Shown here piece after piece: positions 24,420-33,004 of a stretch of 64,000 nucleotides of DNA. The stretch's first letter is position 1. Each line of letters opens with the position of its first letter. The notes beneath the pieces are model-generated. The model was not told the DNA's origin and ran no database searches. It saw only the letters and a list, made by a program, of their open reading frames with translations. This DNA is from Brevibacillus gelatini (lineage in GTDB: Bacteria > Bacillota > Bacilli > Brevibacillales > Brevibacillaceae), in contig NZ_RHHS01000032.1 in the NCBI RefSeq assembly GCF_003710935.1, positions 1 to 64,000 on the forward strand, in the 5' to 3' direction. The position numbers and the translations under genes are program-made.

Positions 24420-26001
24420 TCCGTCCCTGAACAAGATGGAGCTGACCAAGCTGGAAAAAGACGGCCTGGACGTCATCGAGACGATCATCAATACCTACTC
24501 CAAAGAGGGCTTTGCGTCGATTGAACCTTCTGATATGGACCGCTTCAAATGGGCAGGAATCTACCAGCAACGTCCAAAAGACGGCCACTTCATGATGCGG
24601 GTGCGCATTCCCGGCGGAATCATGACGAGCGAGCAGGCGAGAGTGCTGGCAAAAATCGCCCAGGACTACGGCCGCGATCTCGTCGACGTGACGACGCGAC
24701 AGGCCGTCCAGTTTCACTGGCTGACAGTGGATACGTTCCCCGATATTTTTGAGCGGCTCGCTGCGGCCGGGCTTTCTTCGTTCGAAGCATGCGGCGACTG
24801 TCCGCGGCAAATCATGGGGAATCCGCTCGCCGGAATCGATCCGCATGAAGTGCTGGATACACGTCCAATCGTGGCCGAGCTGGAGAAGTTTTTCCTGCTG
24901 AATCGCGACTTTTCCAACCTGCCGCGCAAATACAAGATGTCCGTATCCGCGAACATCTACAACGCTGCGCACGCGCAAATCAACGACCTTGCTTTTACGC
25001 CCGCCAAAAAGAACATCGCAGGCGAGGAAGTAATCGGGTTCCACGTCTGGGTGGGCGGCGGTCTGTCTGCGAAACCGTACCTGGCGAAGCAGCTTGATGT
25101 GTTTGTCCGGCCGGAAGAGGTCGTCAAGGTGGCGGCCGGAGTCACAACCTTGTTCCGCGACTTCGGCTATCGGCAGAAGCGGACGCATGCCCGCCTGAAA
25201 TTTTTGGTGGCCGACTGGGGACCGGAAAAGTTCAAGGAAGAGCTCATCAAGCTGGTCGGCGAGCTGGAAACGAGCGGAGAGGATTTGACGAAGGGCTGGA
25301 ATGGCGGCTATTTTTACGGCTTGCACGAGCAGCGTCAGCCAGGCTACTACTATGCGGGCCTGTCCGTTCCCGTCGGCCGGATGAACGCTGCGGAGCTGAT
25401 CGAGTTGGCACGCCTGGCCGATGAGTACGGGGATGGCACAATCGGGACCTGCAACACGCAAAATGTCCTCATCCGCCATATCGCGAAGGAAAAGGTGGCG
25501 GCCTTCCGTGAAGAGCCGCTGATTGTAAACCGCTTCAAGCTGAAGCCGGATACGTTTGTCGGCTATGCCGTCTCCTGCACGGGGACTGAGTATTGCAACC
25601 TGGCGCTCGTGGAGACAAAAGAGCGGATGCGTTTGCTCGCCCAGTATCTGGATGAGCACATTGAGCTTGATACGCCGCTGCGCATTCACATGATCGGCTG
25701 CCCGAACTCGTGCGGACAGCGCCAGATTGCCGACATCGGCCTGCAAGGGATAAAGGTCAAAACGCCGGAAGGAATGGTCGAAGCCTTTGACGTCCACGTA
25801 GGCGGGACGCTGGAAGTACCGCAATTCAACCGCAAGCTGAACGCGAGAGTGACCGTCGACAGGCTGGGAGCTTTCCTGGTGCAACTGATTACGTTCTACA
25901 AGGAAGAGCGGCTGGAGGGAGAAGAATACTGGCGCTACGTCGAGCGGGTCGGACTGGAACGCATTCAGGAGCAGGTTGACAGCATTTTGCAGACGGCGTA
26001 A
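24379..26001 (+). CDS. Siroheme-dependent sulfite (or nitrite) reductase, ferredoxin type
   Basis: A 540-residue hemoprotein of the NirA/Sir family reducing sulfite to sulfide with six electrons. Two repeated ferrodoxin-like half-domains are present. The 4Fe-4S/siroheme cysteines occur in SCTGTEYCN (about 405-413) and GCPNSCGQ (about 444-451). ACGDCPRQ near residue 135 and the N-terminal Arg/Lys-rich substrate segments are intact. The sequence alone does not separate sulfite from nitrite use, but placement between sirB, SUMT and the sulfate genes makes sulfite the natural substrate. ATG at 24379 follows AAAAAGGAG. Confidence 0.9.
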   Translation: MSMAERKQWKWADDPSLNKMELTKLEKDGLDVIETIINTYSKEGFASIEPSDMDRFKWAGIYQQRPKDGHFMMRVRIPGGIMTSEQARVLAKIAQDYGRDLVDVTTRQAVQFHWLTVDTFPDIFERLAAAGLSSFEACGDCPRQIMGNPLAGIDPHEVLDTRPIVAELEKFFLLNRDFSNLPRKYKMSVSANIYNAAHAQINDLAFTPAKKNIAGEEVIGFHVWVGGGLSAKPYLAKQLDVFVRPEEVVKVAAGVTTLFRDFGYRQKRTHARLKFLVADWGPEKFKEELIKLVGELETSGEDLTKGWNGGYFYGLHEQRQPGYYYAGLSVPVGRMNAAELIELARLADEYGDGTIGTCNTQNVLIRHIAKEKVAAFREEPLIVNRFKLKPDTFVGYAVSCTGTEYCNLALVETKERMRLLAQYLDEHIELDTPLRIHMIGCPNSCGQRQIADIGLQGIKVKTPEGMVEAFDVHVGGTLEVPQFNRKLNARVTVDRLGAFLVQLITFYKEERLEGEEYWRYVERVGLERIQEQVDSILQTA

Positions 26002-26043
26002 GCGCGCCGGACAACATCCGATCCAAGGAAATGAGGGAGTACC

Positions 26044-26286
26044 ATGGCAGAGGAACAAACCGAAAGCTACCTGTACAAACTGGAGGCCGTGCTCGAAGAC
26101 GGGCGGCTGATGACCGTCATCGTGGTTGCCAAGACGGACGAGCGCGCCTTTTCGTCCGCTGAAAACAATCTGCTGCGGCACACCATTGCCCCGCCAAAAA
26201 TCAAGGAGCTGAGCCTGGTGGAAAAGAAACCGCTCGGACGGCAGGGAGTCGGCTACGTCGTGGAAACATCCCGTTTCAGCCAGTGA
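26044..26286 (+). CDS. Small conserved protein of the sulfite-reductase operon
   Basis: An 80-residue soluble protein with a mixed alpha/beta composition and no Cys residues, so it is not a ferredoxin. It may belong to the DUF3906 group of small proteins found near sulfite-reductase genes in bacilli, though I am not certain. ATG at 26044 has GAGGGAG at normal distance. It is transcribed with the operon (42 bases after the reductase gene, 49 before sumT) and may assist or regulate the reductase. Confidence 0.6.
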   Translation: MAEEQTESYLYKLEAVLEDGRLMTVIVVAKTDERAFSSAENNLLRHTIAPPKIKELSLVEKKPLGRQGVGYVVETSRFSQ

Positions 26287-26335
26287 CACCCCAGACAGCT
26301 TTTCACCAAAGGAAGGCAGCAAGGAGGATTGATCG

Positions 26336-27859
26336 ATGATGAACGCTGGCAGAGTCTTGTTTGTCGGGGCTGGCCCTGGCGATCCGAAACTGCTCACCAT
26401 TCGCGGGAAGGAGGCGTTGCAAAAAGCCGATGTCGTCGTGTACGACCGTCTGGCTAATCCACTGCTTCTCTCCCATGTCAAAAGGGACGCCCGGCTCGTA
26501 TACTGCGGCAAGGAAAGGGATCGCCACACACTGCCGCAGGAAGAGATCAACCTCCTGTTGATACGGGAAGCCAAACAGGGAAAAACGGTCGTTCGCCTGA
26601 AAGGCGGGGACCCGAGCATGTTCGGACGGGTCGGCGAGGAAGCGCAAATGTGCGTGGAGCATGGCGTGCCGTATGAGATCGTGCCGGGCATCACCTCCGG
26701 CATGGCGGCTCCGCTGTATGCAGGGATTCCGCTTACGCACCGCGACTACAATTCCTCCGTTGCGTTTGTCACCGGGCATCTGTGCGACAAAAATGCCGGC
26801 AAGGGGCCTGACTGGACAGCGCTGGCGCGGATGGAAACGCTCGTGATTTACATGGGTGTGAAAAATTTGCCGCACATCCAGGCGCAGCTTTTGGCCAGCG
26901 GAAAAAGCGGGGAGACTCCTGTCGCGCTCGTCAGATGGGGGACGGTAGGAGAGCAGCAGACACTGGTCGGGTCGCTTGCGACGATTGACCGCGATGTCGC
27001 CAATGCCGGCTTTTCCGCCCCTGCCATCATCATCGTGGGTGAAGTGGTTCGGCTTCGCGAGCAGTTGAACTGGTACGAATCACGACCGCTGTTTGGGCAG
27101 CGGGTGGCCATCGCAGCCCGACCTGGAGGCGGCGGCGATGTACTGGCGAGCAGGCTGGAGCAGCTCGGAGCAGAAGTCATCGCGATTCCGCTCGTGAAGC
27201 GTCCTTTGCAAGCTGGGGATGCGGTATTTCCCGAGGAACTTGCGGCATATGGCTGGATTTTGCTCGACGATGTGCAGCAGGCGGAGGCATTTTTGGCAGA
27301 GCTGGGCAAACGGCGGTTTGACCTGCGGCGGCTGACGTGCAGGCTCGCAGTGCGCGGGAAGCAGGCTGCTTTGTACCTGGAGAGCAGAGGGCTGTACCCG
27401 GAGCGTGTTTTCGATCACGCGGCCACTTCTGCTGCCATGAGCCGGGAACTGGCGCGGGATGGAGAGCGGATTTTGCACGTACGCGCCAACGGTGTCAACG
27501 TTTTTGCCCAGGGAGCAACAGAGCTTTTGCACCTGCCGGCAGGAGGTGTCCTGGAATGGGATGAGACGCATCCGGCCGCTTCCTGGATGAAAAAGCTGAC
27601 GTTTGACTGGTTTGCTGCCGCTGACGAGGAAGTTTTGCCTGCACTGGCCGATTTTGCAGGAGCGGGCTGGGAGAGTAAGCCGATTTTTTGCGCCGATGAA
27701 AAGACGCGCGCAGTCGCAAGACAAATGGGGTGGCGCGTCGTCAGCACCGAAGAGCCGGCAAGCTTTGCCCAAGGAGTCCGGCCGCAAGAGCAAATCGCCA
27801 GTGCAGCTTGTACCCTGTACGGCACCCCTTCTTTTCTTTGTGACAACAGATTGGCATGA
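26336..27859 (+). CDS. sumT: Uroporphyrinogen-III C-methyltransferase fused to a HemD-like domain
   Basis: A 507-residue two-domain protein. Residues 1-245 are a complete SUMT/CobA: VGAGPGDPKLLT (P-loop-like, about 10-21), KGGDPSMFGR (about 85-94) and the PGITSGMA segment. It adds two methyl groups from SAM to uroporphyrinogen III, giving precorrin-2 for siroheme. Residues about 255-500 follow the uroporphyrinogen-III synthase (HemD) plan but have diverged, so this half may or may not be active. ATG at 26336 or 26339 after AAGGAGG. No precorrin-2 dehydrogenase (SirC/YlnF) gene is in this operon, so oxidation to sirohydrochlorin must be encoded elsewhere. Confidence 0.87.
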   Translation: MMNAGRVLFVGAGPGDPKLLTIRGKEALQKADVVVYDRLANPLLLSHVKRDARLVYCGKERDRHTLPQEEINLLLIREAKQGKTVVRLKGGDPSMFGRVGEEAQMCVEHGVPYEIVPGITSGMAAPLYAGIPLTHRDYNSSVAFVTGHLCDKNAGKGPDWTALARMETLVIYMGVKNLPHIQAQLLASGKSGETPVALVRWGTVGEQQTLVGSLATIDRDVANAGFSAPAIIIVGEVVRLREQLNWYESRPLFGQRVAIAARPGGGGDVLASRLEQLGAEVIAIPLVKRPLQAGDAVFPEELAAYGWILLDDVQQAEAFLAELGKRRFDLRRLTCRLAVRGKQAALYLESRGLYPERVFDHAATSAAMSRELARDGERILHVRANGVNVFAQGATELLHLPAGGVLEWDETHPAASWMKKLTFDWFAAADEEVLPALADFAGAGWESKPIFCADEKTRAVARQMGWRVVSTEEPASFAQGVRPQEQIASAACTLYGTPSFLCDNRLA

Positions 27860-27877
27860 CAGGAGGGAGTGCTGCTA

Positions 27878-28963
27878 GTGGATTGGAGTTATGTCGCTAT
27901 CGCCATCGCTTTGTTTTTCGCGATGAATATCGGGGCCAGCGGGACCGCAGCGTCGATGGGCGCCGCATACGGCAGCGGAGCAATCAAAAACAAGTTCATC
28001 GCCATGCTGTTGGTAGCCGTAGCGGCCTTGCTGGGGGCTGTGCTGGGAGGCGGCGAGGTCGTCAAGACGATCAGCGGAGGGATCGTCCCTGCGGATCTGA
28101 TGAGCATCGAGGCGGTGGTGATCGTCCTTGCTTCCGCCACGCTGACGCTGTTCGGAGCGAATCTGCTTGGGATTCCGCTCTCGACCAGCGAGGTGACGGT
28201 AGGAGCGATTGTGGGCGTGGGACTTGCCTATCAGTCTTTGTTTGTCGGACATCTCCTCGTCATCCTGCTCTTTTGGGTCGTAGTGCCAGTGGCCGCCTTT
28301 ATCGGGGCCTACGGAGCCGGCAAGCTGATTGGCCGCATCGAGCGCAGCTGGCCGTCCCTGCAAAAGCCTGGCTCCAAAGGAGAGCGCTGGCTGGCCTTTT
28401 TGCTCGTCGCCTGCGGTGTGTATGAAGCTTTTTCAGCCGGAATGAACAACGTCGCGAACGCGGTCGGTCCGCTCGTGGGAGCCGGACTGATGTCGACCGA
28501 AATCGGCGTGTGGCTGGGTGGGCTGGCCGTCGCCTGCGGCTGTCTGGTGTTGGGAGGCAGGGTACTGGAAACAAACGGCAAGAAAATTACTTCGCTGTCG
28601 CTTTTGCAGGGAAGCGCGGTATCAGCTACAGGTGGAACGCTGGTGCTCGTCGCTTCGCTGTTCGGGATTCCCGTGCCGCTGACACAGGCCACGACTTGCG
28701 CGATTTTGGGCGTAGGGACGTCTGAGCGGGGCTTCATTTTGTGGCAAAAAGGAATTATCAAGCAGATCATCATGGTCTGGATCGTTTCGCCAGTCTCTTC
28801 GCTTGTCGTTTCGTTCGCTTTTGTCCATTTGTTCCTGCGCTCGGATTTGTACACGCTGGTCGTGCTCGTCAGTGTTTTCGTGGCGACGCTGGGCTTTGTG
28901 GGGCTGATCCGCCTGATTCGCAGGGAAAACAGTTCAATCAACGATCAAGGAGGGGGCATATGA
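27878..28963 (+). CDS. cysP: Sulfate permease, PiT family
   Basis: A 361-residue membrane protein with about 10-11 helices and the two inverted PiT signatures (a NIGASGTAASMGAAYGSG stretch near 18-35, NNVANAVGPL near 190). The family includes phosphate transporters and the Bacillus CysP sulfate transporter. Membership in a sulfate-assimilation operon, directly before cysH, makes sulfate the likely substrate. I chose GTG at 27878, about 11 bases after AGGAGG. A GTG at 27869 overlaps the ribosome site. The stop overlaps the cysH start (ATGA). Confidence 0.88.
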   Translation: MDWSYVAIAIALFFAMNIGASGTAASMGAAYGSGAIKNKFIAMLLVAVAALLGAVLGGGEVVKTISGGIVPADLMSIEAVVIVLASATLTLFGANLLGIPLSTSEVTVGAIVGVGLAYQSLFVGHLLVILLFWVVVPVAAFIGAYGAGKLIGRIERSWPSLQKPGSKGERWLAFLLVACGVYEAFSAGMNNVANAVGPLVGAGLMSTEIGVWLGGLAVACGCLVLGGRVLETNGKKITSLSLLQGSAVSATGGTLVLVASLFGIPVPLTQATTCAILGVGTSERGFILWQKGIIKQIIMVWIVSPVSSLVVSFAFVHLFLRSDLYTLVVLVSVFVATLGFVGLIRLIRRENSSINDQGGGI

Positions 28964-29676
28964 GCCGTCTGCATTACGATACGGTAACAGCCGAGCAGCT
29001 CGCTGAAATCAACAAGAGTCTCGCCAAGGGAGATACCATCGATGTCATCAAGTGGGCCTACGAGACGTTTGGCGACGATCTGGTCTATTCGTGCAGCTTC
29101 GGGGCAGAAGCGATGGTGCTTATCGATATGATAAGCGGGGTGAAAAAAGACGCTCGCGTCACTTTTCTCGATACCCACCTGCATTTTCCTGAAACGTATG
29201 AATTGATTGAAAAAGTGCGTGCGCGCTACCCCGACTTGCAATTGACGATCAAGGAGCCAGAGCTGTCACTTGCCGAACAGGCAGCAGAGTACGGTGACGA
29301 GCTGTGGGCTACTAAGCCCGACCTGTGTTGTCACTTGCGCAAGGTACAGCCGATGGAAAGCGTGCTGAAAGGAACGGTTGCCTGGATGTCGGGCTTGCGC
29401 AGGGAACAGTCTGCGACGAGGGCAGACGTTCAGTTTGTCAATCGCGACGAGAAGTTTCAGTCGCTGAAAATTTGTCCGCTGATTCACTGGAAGACCGAAG
29501 AGGTGTGGCAGTATATCCGCGGGTTTGGACTGCCGTACAATGTCTTGCACGACCAAAGCTACCCGAGCATCGGCTGTGCGCCGTGCACGCGTCCGGTCAA
29601 ACCGGGCGAAGACGAGCGCGCGGGCCGCTGGGCGAATTTGGGCAAGACAGAGTGCGGACTGCATCTCGCCAAGTAG
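28960..29676 (+). CDS. cysH: Phosphoadenylyl/adenylyl-sulfate reductase
   Basis: A 238-residue thioredoxin-dependent reductase that makes sulfite from APS or PAPS. The P-loop-like SFGAEAMVLIDM region and the C-terminal catalytic ECGLH are present. CC (in DLCCHL) and CxxC (CAPC) motifs show a 4Fe-4S cluster, so it belongs to the APS-reducing branch like B. subtilis CysH. ATG at 28960 overlaps the cysP stop (ATGA) and follows AAGGAGGGGG. Confidence 0.94.
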   Translation: MSRLHYDTVTAEQLAEINKSLAKGDTIDVIKWAYETFGDDLVYSCSFGAEAMVLIDMISGVKKDARVTFLDTHLHFPETYELIEKVRARYPDLQLTIKEPELSLAEQAAEYGDELWATKPDLCCHLRKVQPMESVLKGTVAWMSGLRREQSATRADVQFVNRDEKFQSLKICPLIHWKTEEVWQYIRGFGLPYNVLHDQSYPSIGCAPCTRPVKPGEDERAGRWANLGKTECGLHLAK

Positions 29677-29720
29677 GCGTGAAAAAAGAGCACAACCGAA
29701 ATGGATGAGGAGGGCTTCAT

Positions 29721-30863
29721 GTGAGTGGTAGCATTCCGCATGGAAACGTACTGGTAAACCGTTTTGACCCGACGGCGGACCTGTCGCGTGCGACGGGCGA
29801 GGTCGAGATTGATGCATTTGCGCTGTCGGATCTGGAGTTGATCGCCATTGGAGGGTACAGTCCGATTACCGGATTTTTGCAACGTCACGACTATGAGTCG
29901 GTAGTCGAGCGGATGAGACTCGCGGACGGCACGGTCTGGAGCATTCCGATCACGCTCCCGGTTCCGGCGACGGTGGCGAATACTCTTCAGACAGGAGACA
30001 CCGTTCGTCTGGTCTATCAGGGAGAGGTGTACGGCCTGCTGGAGATTGCCGATATTTACTCCCCGGACAAACAGAAAGAGGCGCGGCACGTGTACGGCAC
30101 GGATGACGTAAACCACCCTGGGGTGAAAAAGCTGCTGGATCGCCCCGAGACTTATCTCGGCGGGCCGATTACGCTGGTGAAACGCGCTGACAAAGGGCCG
30201 TTTGCCGATTATCACTTCGACCCAGCCGAGACGAGAGCCGCGTTTGCGGAAAAAGGTTGGAAGACAATCGTCGGCTTCCAGACGCGCAATCCGGTGCATC
30301 GCGCCCATGAATACATTCAAAAATCAGCACTGGAAATCGTCGATGGCCTGTTTTTGAATCCGCTCGTGGGCGAGACGAAGGCAGATGACATCCCTGCCGA
30401 TGTGCGGATGAAGAGCTATCAGGTGCTTCTGGAAAAATATTACCCGGCAGGTCGGGTCAAGCTCGCCGTCTTTCCTGCCGCCATGCGCTACGCGGGGCCG
30501 CGCGAAGCCATTTTCCACGCGCTGGTGCGCAAAAACTACGGCTGCACCCACTTTATTGTCGGCCGAGATCACGCGGGCGTCGGCAACTACTACGGGACAT
30601 ACGATGCCCAGCACATTTTCCGCCAGTTCCAGCCAGAGGAGCTTGGGATTACGCCGCTGTTTTTTGAGAACAGCTTTTACTGCAAAACCTGCGGCAATAT
30701 GGCCTCATCGAAAACGTGCCCGCACGGTTCGGAGCATCATGTGGCGCTGTCTGGCACGAAGGTGCGGGAAATGCTGGCGCGCGGGGAAGCGCCGCCTCCT
30801 GAGTTCAGCCGGCCGGAAGTGGCACGCGTGCTGATCGAAGGGCTTCGTCCGCTCTCTGTGTGA
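29721..30863 (+). CDS. sat: Sulfate adenylyltransferase
   Basis: A 380-residue homo-oligomeric ATP sulfurylase of the Sat (not CysDN) type, making APS from sulfate and ATP. Active-site motifs are [12 protein letters not shown] near 189-200 and [12 protein letters not shown] near 280. Cysteines near the C-terminus (CKTCGNM) fit bacterial Sat. The GTG start is seven bases after GAGGAGGG, and an adjacent ATG is followed immediately by a stop. The operon order cysH-sat-cysC matches Bacillus. Confidence 0.95.
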   Translation: MSGSIPHGNVLVNRFDPTADLSRATGEVEIDAFALSDLELIAIGGYSPITGFLQRHDYESVVERMRLADGTVWSIPITLPVPATVANTLQTGDTVRLVYQGEVYGLLEIADIYSPDKQKEARHVYGTDDVNHPGVKKLLDRPETYLGGPITLVKRADKGPFADYHFDPAETRAAFAEKGWKTIVGFQTRNPVHRAHEYIQKSALEIVDGLFLNPLVGETKADDIPADVRMKSYQVLLEKYYPAGRVKLAVFPAAMRYAGPREAIFHALVRKNYGCTHFIVGRDHAGVGNYYGTYDAQHIFRQFQPEELGITPLFFENSFYCKTCGNMASSKTCPHGSEHHVALSGTKVREMLARGEAPPPEFSRPEVARVLIEGLRPLSV

Positions 30864-30908
30864 GGAAGAAGCAGCGAGTTTTTTGGAAACGAAGAAGGAG
30901 GATCGCGC

Positions 30909-31538
30909 ATGGCAAAGGAAGGAGTTGCCAACATCGTTTGGCATCCGACGACGGTGACCAAGGAGGATCGGCAGAAGCGGGCAGGACACAAAAGCTGCGT
31001 CCTGTGGTTTACGGGACTGTCCGGAGCCGGAAAATCGACGTTGGCCAATGCGGTTGAGCAGGAGCTGCATCAGCGAGGCTTGGCGAGCTACGTGCTGGAT
31101 GGCGACAACATCCGCCACGGTCTGAACAAAGGGCTGGGCTTCGGCGAAGAAGACCGCAAAGAAAATATTCGCCGCATCGGTGAGGTGGCCAAACTGTTCG
31201 TCGATGCAGGCGTGATTGTTTTGACGGCATTCATCTCGCCTTATCGATCGGATCGCGAACTGGCGCGCAGTCTGGTAGAGGCGGGAGAGTTTATCGAAGT
31301 GTATGTAAAATGCCCGCTGGAAGAGTGCGAGCGTCGGGATGTGAAGGGGCTGTACGCAAAGGCGCGGCGCGGGGAAATCGGGCAGTTTACCGGAATATCC
31401 GCTCCCTATGAGGAGCCGCTGCAGCCGGAGATTGTGATTGAGAGCAGTGAGCAGACGATTGAGGAGTCGGTTGCTGCCGTGCTGGCCTATCTGGAGCAGG
31501 CGGGAATCCTCACGTATGAGAAAAAGCACGACGCGTAG
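30909..31538 (+). CDS. cysC: Adenylyl-sulfate kinase
   Basis: A 209-residue P-loop kinase (GLSGAGKST near 36-44) that phosphorylates APS to PAPS. The APS-binding [10 protein letters not shown] and FISPYR segments are complete. An ATG after AAGGAGG is clear. It is the last gene of the sulfur operon. Its stop codon lies inside the 5' arm of the terminator. Confidence 0.95.
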   Translation: MAKEGVANIVWHPTTVTKEDRQKRAGHKSCVLWFTGLSGAGKSTLANAVEQELHQRGLASYVLDGDNIRHGLNKGLGFGEEDRKENIRRIGEVAKLFVDAGVIVLTAFISPYRSDRELARSLVEAGEFIEVYVKCPLEECERRDVKGLYAKARRGEIGQFTGISAPYEEPLQPEIVIESSEQTIEESVAAVLAYLEQAGILTYEKKHDA

Positions 31539-31554
31539 TTGCGCCGTGCTTTTT
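31521..31554. terminator. Terminator of the sulfate-assimilation operon
   Basis: AAAAAGCACGACGCG and GCGCCGTGCTTTTT form a strong stem with a short loop, with A and T runs on both sides. It can also end the convergent lipoprotein gene. Confidence 0.85.
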
Positions 31555-31567
31555 CGCTGTGTGGGAA

Positions 31568-32836
31568 TTAAGGAGTGGTTGCTTTTGTTTCTTCTGCCCA
31601 CTCGGCTTCCAGTTCTTTTTGCCATTTGACGTCGTCCAGCATGCTTTGCGCGAAGTGGCGCATAAAGCCTTTGTCGCTGAAGTTGCTGATCGCTTTTTCA
31701 TCTTTGTACAGATCTTCTGCTGTCAGGCCAGCGTCTTTTGCCGGAACGTCGTACTTGGTTGCTTTTCCGAAGTTGTACGCGTATTGATCGGCATACAGAC
31801 CGACTGTCAGAGGCTGTTTCATTTCAGGCGACTGGAAGGTTACGTTCAGGTCGCTCTTCTGGTGTACAGGCATTTTGTTTTTGTCTACATAGAAATCGAG
31901 GTTCCAGGCGAGGTTTTGGAAGCCTTCTTTTTTCAGTTCTTCCACGATTTTTTCAGGCGTGTACACTTTGCCTGTTTCGTCCAGCCATGCTTTTGCATCT
32001 TTCAGGATTTCGTTGATGGTTGCTTCGGCGTTGGCGCGTTTTTCTGCCTCGGTCGTTTTGCCCAAGTCCGGGAACATTTCTTCGGTCAGGGAGTTGGTCA
32101 GAACCATCATGTCGATTGCGAATGTTTTTACGTCCTGGCTTGCTACTGCGTCATTGGCTGTGAAGAAGAACATTTTCACCAGTTCTTTGGCGTCGATTTT
32201 CACGGTTACGTGAGTCGCTTCCACTTTTTCGCCGTTTGGCAGAGTGACGGTTTCGATGCCCAGGTTTTTCGCGTCAGCCAGCTTGTAGCCGTATTTGCCT
32301 ACGTATTTTTTGATGAAATCCAGTGTAAGCTGGTTCATTTTGTCCTGGAATTCTTTCAGCTTGGCCGGGTTCACCTGTTCGTTTTCGTTCAGACCGGTGA
32401 GAGCCCCGGAAGTGCTGGTATCGATCAGCAAGTATTTGCTGTCGAGGGGAGATTTTACGAATACTTTGTCATCACTGACGACCAGTTCGACGGACGCCTT
32501 TTTGTCGCCAGTCCAGAGGTTGTTGTCGCGAAGTACCTTGTCATCGTTTACTTCCAGCTGGACCTTCGCGTTTTTCACATCGAGCTGGGAGCCTTTCAGT
32601 GTCACGCCTGCTTTCATGGCAGACAAGATGGCTTGCCCCTGTTTGTCCGGCGCGGTTTCCCCGAGCGCTGCCGGCAATTTGTCTACGTCTCCGGTCAGCT
32701 TCAAGGTTCCTTGAAAATCGTAGTTTGGTTTATCGATGGATGCCACGATCGAATCGCGTACCAGCGAAGCCTCACCAGCACAGCCGGTAAGCAAGAGCAT
32801 TCCTGCAAGAAGCAGGGCGCTTCCCTTTTTCCACAT
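31568..32836 (-). CDS. Lipoprotein of unknown function
   Basis: A 422-residue exported protein. The signal peptide ends in lipobox LLTGC near residue 19. The mature part is Lys/Asp-rich, alternates amphipathic beta-strands and helices, and has no cysteines after the lipobox and no recognised domain. The pattern (LDVKNAKVQLEVND, VKIDAKELVK) suggests a lipid- or substrate-binding fold such as those of LolA/LppX-like or YkyA-type lipoproteins, but I cannot assign it. ATG at 32836 follows AGGGGAGG. A longer GTG start would put a charged extension before the signal peptide. Confidence 0.72.
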   Translation of the reverse strand: MWKKGSALLLAGMLLLTGCAGEASLVRDSIVASIDKPNYDFQGTLKLTGDVDKLPAALGETAPDKQGQAILSAMKAGVTLKGSQLDVKNAKVQLEVNDDKVLRDNNLWTGDKKASVELVVSDDKVFVKSPLDSKYLLIDTSTSGALTGLNENEQVNPAKLKEFQDKMNQLTLDFIKKYVGKYGYKLADAKNLGIETVTLPNGEKVEATHVTVKIDAKELVKMFFFTANDAVASQDVKTFAIDMMVLTNSLTEEMFPDLGKTTEAEKRANAEATINEILKDAKAWLDETGKVYTPEKIVEELKKEGFQNLAWNLDFYVDKNKMPVHQKSDLNVTFQSPEMKQPLTVGLYADQYAYNFGKATKYDVPAKDAGLTAEDLYKDEKAISNFSDKGFMRHFAQSMLDDVKWQKELEAEWAEETKATTP

Positions 32837-33004
32837 ACGCTGTGTTCCTCCCCTATGTAATGGTTGTTGTTCCACTAACTATTACGTCCAAAGAAAGAAA
32901 AGGTTTCGCAAATACGGAAAAAAAACACAATCAGCCTAAATCATGGACTGTTTCGTGGTAAGATGAAAGGGAATAGATGGTTAGCAAAGAAAGGACGTTG
33001 CAGC

